Assembly: GCA_964584255.1 (NCBI GenBank)
Contig: CAZOZM010000001.1
Coordinates: forward strand, 62,001 to 126,000
DNA: 64,000 bases
Origin: UBA3775 sp964584255
Lineage (GTDB): Bacteria; Bacillota; Clostridia; Lachnospirales; Lachnospiraceae
Reading direction: 5' to 3'
Part shown: positions 8,349 to 17,108 of the stretch, piece by piece
How the letters are laid out: each line of letters opens with the position of its first letter
Position numbering within the stretch: position 1 is the stretch's first letter
Made by a program: the position numbers and the translations under genes
The notes under the pieces: generated by a model
Told to the model about the DNA's origin: nothing
Seen by the model: the letters and a program-made list of their open reading frames with translations, nothing else
Databases searched by the model: none

Positions 8349-9413
8349 ATGCAGACAGGAAACAAAGAACTTATTGAGGCGCTTAACGTTCTCGAAAAGG
8401 AAAAATCAATCAGTAAGGATGTGCTCTTTGCGGCTCTTGAAAATTCATTGCTCGCAGCATGTAAAAGCCAGTATGGTAAGAATGACAACATAAGAGTATT
8501 AATTGATCGTGAGACAGGTGCGGTTGCGGTATATGCTGATATGGAAGTTGTTGAAGAGGTCGAAAATCCATCCTCCGAAATCAGTATTGAAACGGTTGGT
8601 GCAAAATTTCCGGGAAAGAAATATGAAATTGGTGATGTAGTTGCTGTTGAGGTAACACCAAAGGATTTCGGAAGAATTGCAACCGGAGCTGCAAAACAGG
8701 CAGTTGTTCAGAAGATAAGAGAAGAGGAAAGAAAAGTTCTTTATGAGCAGTACAGTGCTCAGGAGAAGCTTGTTGTATCAGGTATTGTTCAGAGATACCT
8801 TGGAAACAACATATCAGTAAACCTTGGTAAAATTGATGGTATTCTTACCGAAAGCGAACAAATAAGAGGTGAGCGTTTCAGATCAGGTGACAGAATTAAG
8901 GTTTATGTACTTGAAGTTAAAGATACACCAAAGGGACCAAAGATTACACTCAGCAGAACGCATCCTGATCTTGTAAAGAGACTTTTTGAGATGGAAGTTA
9001 CTGAAGTTGCAAACGGAACGGTTGAAATTATGGCGATTTCAAGAGATCCGGGTGCAAGAACAAAAATTGCAGTAAGATCAAATGAGCCGGGAGTTGATCC
9101 GATCGGAGCATGTGTAGGTCCGAATGGTATGAGAGTCGGAGCTGTTGTTGATGAACTTAACAACGAAAAAATAGACATTATTGAGTGGAGTGATCAGCCG
9201 GAACTTCTTATAAGAAATGCTCTTTCTCCAGCCAAGGCATTGAGTGTGGTTGTTGAGCTTGAATCAAGAAATGCAAGAGTAATTGTACCTGATTCACAGC
9301 TTTCGCTTGCAATCGGACGTGAAGGTCAGAATGCGAGACTTGCAGCGAGACTTACAGGATATAAGATTGACATTAAGAGTGAGTCAAAAGCATTTGAGGA
9401 AGGATTGTTATAA
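8349..9413 (+). CDS. nusA: Transcription termination/antitermination factor NusA
   Basis: NusA binds RNA polymerase and nascent RNA and modulates pausing and termination. The 354-residue protein has the N-terminal polymerase-binding domain (about 1-125), an S1 domain (about 135-200, VVSGIVQRYLGNNISVNLG), and two KH domains (DPIGACVGPNGMRVGAVVDEL; QLSLAIGREGQNARLAARLTGYKI). It ends soon after KH2, as in other Bacillota NusA proteins, without the acidic repeats of E. coli NusA. An AGGAGG site precedes the ATG. Its stop overlaps the next start by one base. Confidence 0.95.
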   Translation: MQTGNKELIEALNVLEKEKSISKDVLFAALENSLLAACKSQYGKNDNIRVLIDRETGAVAVYADMEVVEEVENPSSEISIETVGAKFPGKKYEIGDVVAVEVTPKDFGRIATGAAKQAVVQKIREEERKVLYEQYSAQEKLVVSGIVQRYLGNNISVNLGKIDGILTESEQIRGERFRSGDRIKVYVLEVKDTPKGPKITLSRTHPDLVKRLFEMEVTEVANGTVEIMAISRDPGARTKIAVRSNEPGVDPIGACVGPNGMRVGAVVDELNNEKIDIIEWSDQPELLIRNALSPAKALSVVVELESRNARVIVPDSQLSLAIGREGQNARLAARLTGYKIDIKSESKAFEEGLL

Positions 9414-9691
9414 TGAACGCCAAAAAAATTCCGATGCGTAAATGTATTGGCTGCAACGAGATGTTTCCCAAAAAGGAACTTATAAGGATTCTTAATACAC
9501 CGGAAGACGAGATTATACTGGATGTTACGGGAAGAAAGAATGGCCGCGGCGCATACTTATGCAGGAATAATGAATGTCTTGAAAAGGCTTTTAAAACAAA
9601 GGGAATAAACCGTTCGTTTGGAAAAAATATTTCTGACGAGGTTTATAATTCCCTCAGGAATGATTTAAAGGTGATAATTGATGAAGAATGA
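9413..9691 (+). CDS. rnpM: RNase P modulator RnpM (YlxR family)
   Basis: A 92-residue YlxR/DUF448 protein. The motif RKCIGCNEMFPKKELIRI and the later GRKNGRGAYLCRN are family signatures. In B. subtilis this protein binds the RNase P RNA and modulates the enzyme. It starts at an ATG sharing one base with the nusA stop and is followed by the L7Ae-like gene, the standard order in this operon. Confidence 0.9.
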   Translation: MNAKKIPMRKCIGCNEMFPKKELIRILNTPEDEIILDVTGRKNGRGAYLCRNNECLEKAFKTKGINRSFGKNISDEVYNSLRNDLKVIIDEE

Positions 9692-10016
9692 TAGATTTAT
9701 ATCATACTTATCCCTGGCTCAAAAGGCCGGCAAAATTGTAAGTGGTGAATTTATGGTTGAAAATGCCATAAAGGGAGGAAATGCAAAACTTGTCATAGTT
9801 GCAGGGGATGCGTCAGCAAATACTTTGAAAAAAATGACCGATATGTGTAATTTTCGAAGTATACCTCTCATACAATATTCAGATAAAACCGGCCTGGGTA
9901 GAGCAATTGGTAAGGAATTCAGAGTTAGTGTGGCAGTTTTGGATGAGGGTTTTTCTAAATCAATGATTTCTGCTGCCAATGGAGGTAATGTATATAGTGA
10001 GAAAGAAAGTAATTGA
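9681..10016 (+). CDS. L7Ae-family RNA-binding protein YlxQ
   Basis: The 111-residue protein has the L7Ae/L30e fold pattern: SLAQKAGKIVSGEFMVENAI, KLVIVAGDAS, SIPLIQY and LGRAIGKEFRVSVAVLD. Relatives bind kink-turn RNA. ATG 9681 is chosen over the in-frame TTG 9678 because AAAGGTG lies at good distance. It overlaps the end of rnpM and the start of infB, so all are translationally linked. Confidence 0.88.
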   Translation: MKNDRFISYLSLAQKAGKIVSGEFMVENAIKGGNAKLVIVAGDASANTLKKMTDMCNFRSIPLIQYSDKTGLGRAIGKEFRVSVAVLDEGFSKSMISAANGGNVYSEKESN

Positions 10017-13000
10017 AGTAGCAAAAGAGTGTAAAATTCGTACAAACGAGCTCGTTTCATATCTTCGTGAGAAAAATGTGGATGTAAAAGGAGCAAGTGA
10101 TTATATTGATGTTGAAGCACTTGAAATAGTATACGGACTTTATGCTCCTGAAAAACTGGCAAAGCTCAAAGCAGCTAATGCATCAGGCCAGACACATAAA
10201 AAGAGACTTTTTGATGCAAATGGGAAGCCTGTTAAGAGAAAGCGCGACGAAAATGGAAATCCATTGCCGTTTGATGAGCCTGTGTTTGATGAAAACGGAC
10301 GTCAGGTTATTTTCAAGAAAGCATTGTTTGATGCAAATGGAAATCCTGTTAAGAGGAAGCGCGACGAAAATGGAAATCCATTGCCATTTGATGAGCCTGT
10401 ATTTGATGAAAACGGACGTCAGGTTGTGACAAGAAGCAGAACAGCCAAGAAAGAAACCACATCTCAGAATGAAAATGAGGTAAAGAAGGAAGCAGAAACA
10501 GCAGTCATTTCAGAAGCAAAAAAAGTTGCGGAAGAAAAGAAAGCTGATGAAACAAAGGCAGAACCGGAAGTTAAGATGACTGTGAAGGAAGAAACAGTTA
10601 AAACAGAAAGTGTCTCTTCCGAGAAAGTTGAAAAGAAGGTTGCAACAGAAGAAAAAAACAAAACTGATGAAGCAAAGGATGACGGCGTGCAGGATAAAGA
10701 GAACAATAAGAGTGTTGCTGCCGACAATAAAAAATCGGAAGCATATGATAAGCAGAAAAATGGTAATGCGGCACAGAAAAACGAGAAATCTGCTGATTCA
10801 AAGGGGTTTGTAAAGAAGGATAGAAACAATCGTGATAACTCTGAAAGAAACGGACGTGATCAGAAGACTGATTTCAGAAGAAACAGAGATAATAACGGAG
10901 AAAAACGCGAAGGCGGCTTCACAAGAAAAGATGGTGAAAATAAACCTTTTAACAGAGAACAGCGCGGCGACAGAAGAAATGGTTACACAAACGACAGAAA
11001 TCAGGGTGATAAGCGTGAAGGTAACAATGAAAGACGCCGAAACGGTAATTCCGATTCCTCAAACGGATTTAAAAAGCAGGGTCAGGGATTTTCAAAACCG
11101 GGATTCGGCGGCGGATTCGGTGGAGGATTTGACAAGGATAAGGATTCCGGAGAAAGAAGAACCTTTGCCAAGAAAAATGATTCCAGGGGCAGTTCTTCTA
11201 TAAAGGCTGATCTTGGCAAAGAGATAAGCAGAGATCAGAGAGCGGCAGCTTTTAATGAGAGAAAGAAGGACAAGAATTCTAAGAAGAGTCGTGATTACGA
11301 AAATGAAGACGGAATCATGAAGTCAAAGAAAAAGGATCCAAACCGTAAGGGTGCTTTCATTATGCCTAAGCCGGTTGCTAAGAAGGAAGAAGATCCTAAC
11401 GAAATTAAGACAATTGTAATTCCTGAAATGATTACAATCAAAGAACTCTCCGACAAGCTTAAGCAGAATGCTTCCAATATTGTCAAGAAGCTTTTCCTTG
11501 CCGGCAAGATGGTTTCAATTAATTCTGAAATTACATTTGAAGAAGCGGAAGAAATTGCGCTTGAATATAATGCAATTGTAGAAAAAGAAGAGAAAATTGA
11601 TGTTGTCGAGGAACTTATGAAGGATATTGAAGATCCTGAAGACAGCCTCGTGCCAAGACCACCTGTTATCTGTGTAATGGGTCACGTAGATCATGGTAAA
11701 ACTTCAATTCTTGATGCAATACGTAAGACAAATGTTCAGAGCAGGGAAGCAGGTGGAATTACTCAGCACATTGGTGCATACCAGGTTGAAGTTGACGGAA
11801 AGAAGATTACCTTCCTTGATACTCCGGGTCATGAGGCATTTACAGCAATGAGACTCAGAGGAGCAATGTCAACTGATATTGCAGTACTTGTTGTTGCGGC
11901 AGATGATGGTGTAATGCCACAGACGGTTGAGGCAATTAATCATGCCAAGGCAGCAGGTGTACAGATTGTTGTGGCTATAAATAAGATGGACCGTGAAGGC
12001 GCAAATCCTGATCGTGTAATGACGGAACTTTCCGAGCATGGACTTATTTCCGAGGCATGGGGCGGAGATGTTGTTATGGTTCCGGTTTCTGCTAAGAAGG
12101 GTGAAGGAATAAATGATCTTCTTGAGATGATTCTTTTAACCGCAGACGTGCTTGAACTTAAGGCTAATCCAAACAGAAGAGGACGAGGTATCGTTGTAGA
12201 AGCAAAACTTGATAAGGGTCGTGGTCCTGTAGCAACCGTTCTTGTAAAGAAGGGAACACTTCGCGTAGGTGATAATATTGCGATTGGTTCGGCTCATGGT
12301 AAGGTAAGAGCGATGATCAATGACATGGGAAGAAGCATTAAGGAGGCTACTCCTTCAATGCCTGTGGAAATTCTCGGTCTTAATTCAGTACCTAATTCCG
12401 GAGATACATTTGTATGTACTGAAACAGATAAAGAGGCAAGAACAATTGCTGAGGCATTTATCGCACAGAGCAAAGAAAAGCTTATTGAGGAAACAAAGGC
12501 TAAGCTTTCACTTGACGGATTGTTTAACCAGATTCAGGCAGGCAATGTCAAGGAACTTAATCTTATAATCAAAGCGGATGTGCAGGGTAGTGTTGAGGCT
12601 GTTAAGCAGAGTCTTGTTAAGCTTTCAAATGAAGAAGTTGCGGTAAGAGTAATCCATAGCGGTGCCGGAAATATCAACGAATCCGATGTTACTCTCGCAA
12701 GTGCTTCCAATGCCATTATAATCGGATTTAATGTTAAGCCTGATAATGCTGCAAGGGAAAGTGCTGAAAAGGAAAAAGTTGATTTACGACTTTACAGCGT
12801 AATCTATAATGCCATAGATGATGTTGAAGCGGCCATGAATGGTATGCTTGATCCTATTTATGAGGAAAAAGTTACCGGTCATGCTGAAATCAGACAGATA
12901 TTTAAAGCATCCGGCGTAGGTAATATTGCAGGTTCATATATTCTTGACGGTAAGGCAGTAAGAGGTTCTAAAGTACGAATTTATCGTGATGGAGAACTTA

Positions 13001-13176
13001 TTCATGAAGGTGAACTTGCTTCACTTAAGAGATTTAAGGATGATGTTAAAGAGGTTGCGGCAGGATACGAATGCGGTCTTGTTTTTGATAAGTTCAATGA
13101 ATTCGCAGAAGGCAACACCGTAGAATTCTATTGTCTTGAGGAGGTGCCTAGAAATCGTGAGAAAAAACAGCGTTAA
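9997..13176 (+). CDS. infB: Translation initiation factor IF-2
   Basis: IF-2 is the GTPase that brings fMet-tRNA to the 30S subunit and promotes subunit joining. The 1059-residue protein starts with the IF2-N domain (KVIEVAKECKIRTNELVSYL). A tandem 39-residue repeat follows (about 71-145), then a long charged and Asn/Arg/Gly-rich linker to about residue 480. A second IF2-N-like domain (ITIKELSDKLKQNASNIVKKL) is followed by the G domain with GHVDHGKT (about 562-569), DTPGHEAF and NKMD, then domains II-IV. I chose GTG 9997 because GGAGGT lies 10 bases upstream; ATG 9979 and 9988 are badly placed relative to that site. The 3' end overlaps rbfA by 20 bases. Confidence 0.95.
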   Translation: MRKKVIEVAKECKIRTNELVSYLREKNVDVKGASDYIDVEALEIVYGLYAPEKLAKLKAANASGQTHKKRLFDANGKPVKRKRDENGNPLPFDEPVFDENGRQVIFKKALFDANGNPVKRKRDENGNPLPFDEPVFDENGRQVVTRSRTAKKETTSQNENEVKKEAETAVISEAKKVAEEKKADETKAEPEVKMTVKEETVKTESVSSEKVEKKVATEEKNKTDEAKDDGVQDKENNKSVAADNKKSEAYDKQKNGNAAQKNEKSADSKGFVKKDRNNRDNSERNGRDQKTDFRRNRDNNGEKREGGFTRKDGENKPFNREQRGDRRNGYTNDRNQGDKREGNNERRRNGNSDSSNGFKKQGQGFSKPGFGGGFGGGFDKDKDSGERRTFAKKNDSRGSSSIKADLGKEISRDQRAAAFNERKKDKNSKKSRDYENEDGIMKSKKKDPNRKGAFIMPKPVAKKEEDPNEIKTIVIPEMITIKELSDKLKQNASNIVKKLFLAGKMVSINSEITFEEAEEIALEYNAIVEKEEKIDVVEELMKDIEDPEDSLVPRPPVICVMGHVDHGKTSILDAIRKTNVQSREAGGITQHIGAYQVEVDGKKITFLDTPGHEAFTAMRLRGAMSTDIAVLVVAADDGVMPQTVEAINHAKAAGVQIVVAINKMDREGANPDRVMTELSEHGLISEAWGGDVVMVPVSAKKGEGINDLLEMILLTADVLELKANPNRRGRGIVVEAKLDKGRGPVATVLVKKGTLRVGDNIAIGSAHGKVRAMINDMGRSIKEATPSMPVEILGLNSVPNSGDTFVCTETDKEARTIAEAFIAQSKEKLIEETKAKLSLDGLFNQIQAGNVKELNLIIKADVQGSVEAVKQSLVKLSNEEVAVRVIHSGAGNINESDVTLASASNAIIIGFNVKPDNAARESAEKEKVDLRLYSVIYNAIDDVEAAMNGMLDPIYEEKVTGHAEIRQIFKASGVGNIAGSYILDGKAVRGSKVRIYRDGELIHEGELASLKRFKDDVKEVAAGYECGLVFDKFNEFAEGNTVEFYCLEEVPRNREKKQR
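10207..10425 (+). repeat. Tandem 117-bp repeat inside infB
   Basis: Two head-to-tail copies with a period of exactly 117 bases (39 codons): 10207-10323 and 10324-10425, the second losing similarity after the codons GRQV. Only about 7 differences are visible over the shared ~100 bases. The encoded unit itself repeats the theme DxNGxxV (DANGKPV, DENGNPL, DENGRQV). The reading frame is preserved. Confidence 0.9.
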
Positions 13177-13534
13177 GAATACAAGAATTAATCAGGAAGT
13201 AATGAAAGAGCTTAGTGTTCTTATTTCAAGAGAAGTAAAGGATCCAAGAATAGCTCTCATGACTTCAGTAACGGCATGTGAGGTCGCTCCGGATTTAAAA
13301 ACTGCGAAAGTTTTTGTAAGTGTTCTCGGAGATGAGACTGTTAAGGCTGACACTCTTAAAGGTCTTAAGAGTGCAGCTCCTTTCCTCAGATCCTCCCTTG
13401 CAAGAAATCTGAATCTCAGAAATACACCTGAACTTAAATTTGTGATAGATGATTCAATAGAATACGGTATTCATATGTCTAAGATAATTGAGTCTATGGA
13501 TATAACTCAGGAATTGTCAGAAGATGAGGAATAG
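13157..13534 (+). CDS. rbfA: 30S ribosome-binding factor RbfA
   Basis: The 125-residue protein is a KH-like cold-shock ribosome assembly factor acting on the 5' helix of 16S rRNA. Family features are INQEVMKELSVLISREVKDPRIALMTSV (shown over several strands), TAKVFVSVLGDE, and NLRNTPELKFVIDDSIEYG. The start is GTG 13157, about 10 bases after GAGGAGGTG, which lies inside the end of infB. The gene overlaps infB by 20 bases. Confidence 0.92.
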   Translation: MRKNSVKNTRINQEVMKELSVLISREVKDPRIALMTSVTACEVAPDLKTAKVFVSVLGDETVKADTLKGLKSAAPFLRSSLARNLNLRNTPELKFVIDDSIEYGIHMSKIIESMDITQELSEDEE

Positions 13535-13542
13535 TGAGCTTT

Positions 13543-14499
13543 ATGAGTGAACTGATTAATAAAATCGTTGATGCGGAAGTCATAGTTGTCTCAGGTCATA
13601 TAAGACCTGATGGCGACTGTGCAGGTTCCGTAACGGCGATTTATAATTATATAACTGAGAATTATAAGGACAAAAAGGTTTATCTTGTTTTGGAAAAAAT
13701 TCCTGAATCGATTCTGAAATGTATTGATGAACCGGAGTGTACGGATATCTCGGAGATTTCTGTAATACCCGACCTTTTTATCAGCCTGGACTGTTCCTCG
13801 TCTGACAGGTTAGGTGCTGCCGAAGAATTGTTTTATAAATCTAAACTCAGATTTGTAATAGATCATCATAAAACAAATGAGTTTTTTGGGGACATCAACA
13901 TAGTTGAACCTGAAGCGAGTTCAGCATCTGAAGTACTTTTCAGGATGCTTGATTTTGAAAAAATTTCTCTTAAAACCGCCACATCAATCTATTTGGGTAT
14001 CGTACATGATACGGGTGTTTTTAAGTATTCATGTACAAGTTGTGAGACCATGATGACAGCAGGACGGCTTCTTTCCAAAGGAGTTGACTCAGCCTCGATA
14101 ATAGATGAATCATTTTATTCAAAAACCTGGAAGCAGAATAAGGTTTTGGCACTTGCATTAAATAATGCGGTAATTTCAGAGGATGGCTTTTTTGCATACT
14201 CAGTATTGTCAAAAGATGACATGATGAAGCTTGAAGCAACGTCAGCCGATACGGATGGTATTGTTGAGCAGATTAGACTGACAGATGGAGTTGAAATTGC
14301 TTTCTTTGTAAGAGAAGATGAAAACCATCTTTTTAAAGTAAGCATGAGAGCCAAAACAGGAATTATTGATGTTTCCGGGATAGCCCGTAAGTACGGAGGC
14401 GGTGGACATAAAATGGCGGCCGGTTTTTCATTGGAAGGTTCAGCTGATGAAGTTGTACCGGTGATTATCAAAGAAATTAACGGATTAAGATGCTTATGA
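13543..14499 (+). CDS. nrnA: DHH/DHHA1 phosphoesterase NrnA (nano-RNase / pAp phosphatase)
   Basis: It degrades very short RNA oligomers and, in characterised homologues, also dephosphorylates 3',5'-pAp. The 318-residue protein shows the DHH motifs HIRPDGDCAGS, SLDCSSSDRLG, VIDHHKTNEFFG and GIVHDTGVFKYSCT, and the DHHA1 motif RKYGGGGHKMAAGF. The start is ATG 13543 or GTG 13534; GAGGA at 13526-13530 fits neither perfectly. Its stop overlaps truB as ATGA. It sits between rbfA and truB. Confidence 0.9.
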   Translation: MSELINKIVDAEVIVVSGHIRPDGDCAGSVTAIYNYITENYKDKKVYLVLEKIPESILKCIDEPECTDISEISVIPDLFISLDCSSSDRLGAAEELFYKSKLRFVIDHHKTNEFFGDINIVEPEASSASEVLFRMLDFEKISLKTATSIYLGIVHDTGVFKYSCTSCETMMTAGRLLSKGVDSASIIDESFYSKTWKQNKVLALALNNAVISEDGFFAYSVLSKDDMMKLEATSADTDGIVEQIRLTDGVEIAFFVREDENHLFKVSMRAKTGIIDVSGIARKYGGGGHKMAAGFSLEGSADEVVPVIIKEINGLRCL

Positions 14500-15392
14500 A
14501 CGGAATAATTAATGTATATAAGGAAAAAGGATATACATCATTTGATGTCGTAGCTAAGCTCAGGGGTATATTGCATACAAAGAAAATAGGACATACCGGC
14601 ACACTTGATCCGATGGCGGAGGGTGTGCTTCCTGTCTGTATTGGAAATGCAACCAGGGTATGTGCGATTTTGACGGATAAAAATAAGGAATACATTGCAG
14701 GTTTTAAATTGGGATGTAAAACTGACACTCAGGACATAACCGGAACTGTTATTGACGAAGCTGAAATTGAAGTCAGTGAACAGGAAATTAGAAGCTGCAT
14801 TAAAAGTTTCGTCGGTGAGATCAGTCAGCTTACGCCAATGTATTCTGCAAGAAAAGTAAATGGCAAAAAGCTTTATGAGTATGCACGACGGGGAGTTGAA
14901 GTTGAACGAAAGATCAAAAGTGTAAGAATATCGTCAATAGACATTCTAAGCATTGATTTGGAAAAAAATGAAATTTATATATGTGTCGGCTGTGAAAAGG
15001 GAACATATATAAGGACTTTGTGCAATGACATTGGAGAAAAACTGGGATGTTTTGCTACGATGTTTTATTTAAAACGTACAAAAGTAGATTTTTTTACGGA
15101 AGAAAATGCATTCAAAATAGGTGAAATAGAAACCCTGATAAAAGCAGACCGTGCAGATGCATGTATAATACCTGTTGATTCGGTTTTTTTTACATGTAAA
15201 AAACTTGTCGTAAAGGATGATCTTTTGAAGTACGTATATAACGGAAACAAACTCAGAATTGATAATTTTGACGAAAAACTGTTGGAAGATGAGCTTGTCA
15301 GAATTTACTCGGAAAAAGATGAATTTTTGGCTTTATACAGGGTTTGTGACTATGAATTAAAACTTGAAGGGCTGTTCTGTAGTAAGAAATGA
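14496..15392 (+). CDS. truB: tRNA pseudouridine-55 synthase TruB
   Basis: TruB makes pseudouridine 55 in the T-loop of tRNAs. The 298-residue protein opens with MNGIINVYKEKGYTSFDVV and has the catalytic Asp in GHTGTLDPMAEGVLPV, KEYIAGFKLG, and the later GTYIRTLCNDIG. ATG 14496 overlaps the previous stop, so initiation is probably coupled. The C-terminal part beyond residue 225 is more divergent, as usual for the PUA-like end. Confidence 0.93.
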   Translation: MNGIINVYKEKGYTSFDVVAKLRGILHTKKIGHTGTLDPMAEGVLPVCIGNATRVCAILTDKNKEYIAGFKLGCKTDTQDITGTVIDEAEIEVSEQEIRSCIKSFVGEISQLTPMYSARKVNGKKLYEYARRGVEVERKIKSVRISSIDILSIDLEKNEIYICVGCEKGTYIRTLCNDIGEKLGCFATMFYLKRTKVDFFTEENAFKIGEIETLIKADRADACIIPVDSVFFTCKKLVVKDDLLKYVYNGNKLRIDNFDEKLLEDELVRIYSEKDEFLALYRVCDYELKLEGLFCSKK

Positions 15393-16294
15393 AAATATTA
15401 AGCAGTGATGAATATTTAAGTGGAAAGAAAACTGTTACACTCGGGAAGTTTGACGGTCTTCACAGGGGACACAGCGAGATTTTTGAAGCAGCTTCTGTAT
15501 TGAAGATGCAGGGATATGAATTTGTTGCAGCCTCATTCTCCACACATCCCGACATGGTTACCCGAAATGTATTTGAGGGAGTTCTTCTTTCAAAAGAAGA
15601 AAAAAAGGAGCATGTCCGGAAAATGGGAGCAGATTACTACTGTGAAATTCCATTTGACAACAAGATGATGAATACGGAAGCAGAAGATTTTTTTAATGAG
15701 TTTATTGTAAAAAGGTGGTCTGCATCCAATCTTATAGTCGGTGATGACTTTAATATCGGAAAGAACAGGCGTGGGAATATAGAGCTGATTTCGTCTTTAT
15801 GCAAAGATAATGATATCAGTCTTTATGTCATCAACAGAAAGCTTTATGATGGTGAACCTATATCAAGTTCAAAAATTAAGGCCTGTTTAAAAAACGGAGA
15901 AATACAGAAAGCCAATGATATGCTTGGTTATGAGTATTGCTTTAAGGGCATTATCGTTCATGGCAATGCCATAGGATATAAAATCGGATTTCCTACGATT
16001 AATATGATTCCTGAGGAAGAAAGATTTCTGCCAAAGTATGGTGTTTATATGACCAATGTGATTTTGGGAGGAAAAAATTATAGGGGTATAACAAACATAG
16101 GTGTAAAACCTACAATTGACGGCGAACGTAAACCGCTGATAGAAACCAATATTTTGGATTTTGACTCAGATGTATATGGTGCATTCGCAGAAGTCAGGCT
16201 TATTTCGTTTGTCCGTGGAGAAAAGAAGTTTCCTTCAGTGGACGAATTAAAAAAACAGATTGAATCTGATAAAAACAGCTGGACAAACAGTTAG
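15389..16294 (+). CDS. ribF: Bifunctional riboflavin kinase / FAD synthetase RibF
   Basis: It converts riboflavin to FMN and FMN to FAD. The N-terminal adenylyltransferase half has LGKFDGLHRGHSEIF and the later motif GEPISSSKIKACLKNGE; the C-terminal kinase half has GNAIGYKIGFPTINM and TNIGVKPTIDGERKPLIETNI (shown in segments). At 301 residues it is of normal length. It starts in an ATGA overlap with truB. Its last codons contain the promoter for rpsO. Confidence 0.93.
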   Translation: MKILSSDEYLSGKKTVTLGKFDGLHRGHSEIFEAASVLKMQGYEFVAASFSTHPDMVTRNVFEGVLLSKEEKKEHVRKMGADYYCEIPFDNKMMNTEAEDFFNEFIVKRWSASNLIVGDDFNIGKNRRGNIELISSLCKDNDISLYVINRKLYDGEPISSSKIKACLKNGEIQKANDMLGYEYCFKGIIVHGNAIGYKIGFPTINMIPEEERFLPKYGVYMTNVILGGKNYRGITNIGVKPTIDGERKPLIETNILDFDSDVYGAFAEVRLISFVRGEKKFPSVDELKKQIESDKNSWTNS

Positions 16295-16308
16295 ATATGT
16301 GTTATACT
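16280..16308 (+). promoter_or_regulatory. Promoter of rpsO, overlapping the 3' end of ribF
   Basis: TGGACA at 16280-16285, a 17-base spacer and TATACT at 16303-16308, with an extended -10 TG at 16300-16301. The predicted start of transcription gives a leader of about 80 bases before rpsO. Confidence 0.65.
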
Positions 16309-16317
16309 CACAAAGTA

Positions 16318-16393
16318 TTTTAACCGATACCCGGTAGATGGAGACCTCAACCACTGCTTGGTATATGGCATTTTAAAATTTGGAGGATTAAAA
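16318..16393 (+). promoter_or_regulatory. rpsO leader, candidate S15 autoregulatory structure
   Basis: The leader contains ATACC (16327-16331) and GGTAT further down that can close a larger stem, with smaller internal pairings such as ACCG/CGGT. Ribosomal protein S15 commonly represses its own mRNA through structured leaders. I see base-pairing potential here but cannot match a defined class. Confidence 0.35.
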
Positions 16394-16660
16394 ATGATTA
16401 GCAAAGAAACAAAAGCATCAATTATTGCTGAGTATGGAAAAACACCTGAAGATACAGGTTCAACAGAAGTACAGGTAGCGCTCCTTACTTACAGAATCAA
16501 TGAGCTTACAGAGCATCTCAAGTCAAATAATAATGATCATCATTCAAGACGTGGTCTTCTTATGATGGTTGGTAAGAGACGTGGTCTCCTTAACTATCTT
16601 AAGTCTAAGGATATCGAAGCATATCGTTCACTTATCGAAAGACTTGGAATCAGAAAGTAA
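16394..16660 (+). CDS. rpsO: 30S ribosomal protein S15
   Basis: The 88-residue protein is a full-length S15, which binds 16S rRNA in the platform. Motifs TGSTEVQVALLTYRINELT, the HHSRRGLLMMVGKRRGLLNYL segment (read as HHSRRGLLM plus KRRGLLNYL), and the C-terminal IERLGIRK are diagnostic. The start ATG 16394 follows GGAGG. It ends the rimP-rpsO operon and has its own promoter. In many Bacillota pnp follows directly; here it is 5.7 kb away. Confidence 0.97.
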   Translation: MISKETKASIIAEYGKTPEDTGSTEVQVALLTYRINELTEHLKSNNNDHHSRRGLLMMVGKRRGLLNYLKSKDIEAYRSLIERLGIRK

Positions 16661-16692
16661 TAAAGTCGTATACACAATCATGTGCTCTCATG

Positions 16693-16736
16693 GAACATAC
16701 TTGCCTCTTCGGTGGCAGGTATGTTCTCTTTTTTTT
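16693..16736 (+). terminator. Strong rho-independent terminator after rpsO
   Basis: GAACATACTTGCC and GGCAGGTATGTTC form a 13-pair stem with one G-T pair and an eight-base loop, followed by TCTTTTTTTT. Confidence 0.92.
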
Positions 16737-16893
16737 GCAGAATTTAAGGCATTTGCAACCGGTTTGTTTCCGGTGGCATCAGGATAAAATTGTTTTGAAG
16801 TTTGAACTGCCCGTATTTGCGGTAGTTTTTTCTGCTTTTTGTACTGACGGATTAAGATGAGTTGAATGATTTCGTTAAATTGTATACATACAC
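16737..16893. other. Intergenic stretch with no recognised gene
   Basis: Between the rpsO terminator and the folT promoter I see no reading frame with a ribosome binding site and no RNA gene. Short pairings such as ACCGG/CCGGT occur near 16758-16775 but carry no clear meaning. Confidence 0.5.
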
Positions 16894-16922
16894 TTTACAA
16901 TGTATTTCAAATGTGTTATAAG
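16894..16922 (+). promoter_or_regulatory. Promoter of the folT-folC transcript
   Basis: TTTACA at 16894-16899, a 17-base spacer and TATAAG at 16917-16922, about 37 bases before the riboswitch. Confidence 0.6.
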
Positions 16923-16958
16923 TATTTTTGACTGAAAACAGTTAAAAAATGAATAATT

Positions 16959-17053
16959 GCAGAGTAGGAATGTAAGCGTTAAGTGTTATCTGAACGGGGA
17001 GTTGTCAGATAAACGAAAAGTTCTCTTGCGGTTTATATTTCGCATCCCGCTGC
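16959..17053 (+). promoter_or_regulatory. Tetrahydrofolate (THF) riboswitch
   Basis: The 95-base element matches the remembered THF-riboswitch pattern: an outer stem GCAG/CTGC, the conserved AGAGTAGG near its 5' side, GCGTTAAGTG, a hairpin arm TTATCTGA/TCAGATAA, and the 3' CGCATCCCGCTGC. It lies directly upstream of a folate transporter gene, the usual target. Downstream, GTAGTA (17071-17076) can pair with TACTAC (17092-17097) right before AGGAGG, and CTACAA/TTGTAG competes for the same GTAG, which suggests control of translation start. Confidence 0.88.
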
Positions 17054-17108
17054 TACAATATAATTCTTTTGTAGTATATCCGCAATTATCGTACTACAGG
17101 AGGAGTTT

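Noticed and set aside
10207..10425. Possible CRISPR-like repeat
   Set aside because: Only two units of 117 bases, in frame within infB, with no spacers.
10464..10829. Minus-strand open frame (121 codons) inside infB
   Set aside because: Its Ser/Phe-rich composition mirrors the Lys/Glu-rich linker of IF-2; it has no start signal.
16661..16893. Possible small gene after rpsO
   Set aside because: The + strand frame there runs out of rpsO in another phase and through the terminator stem; no start signal is present.
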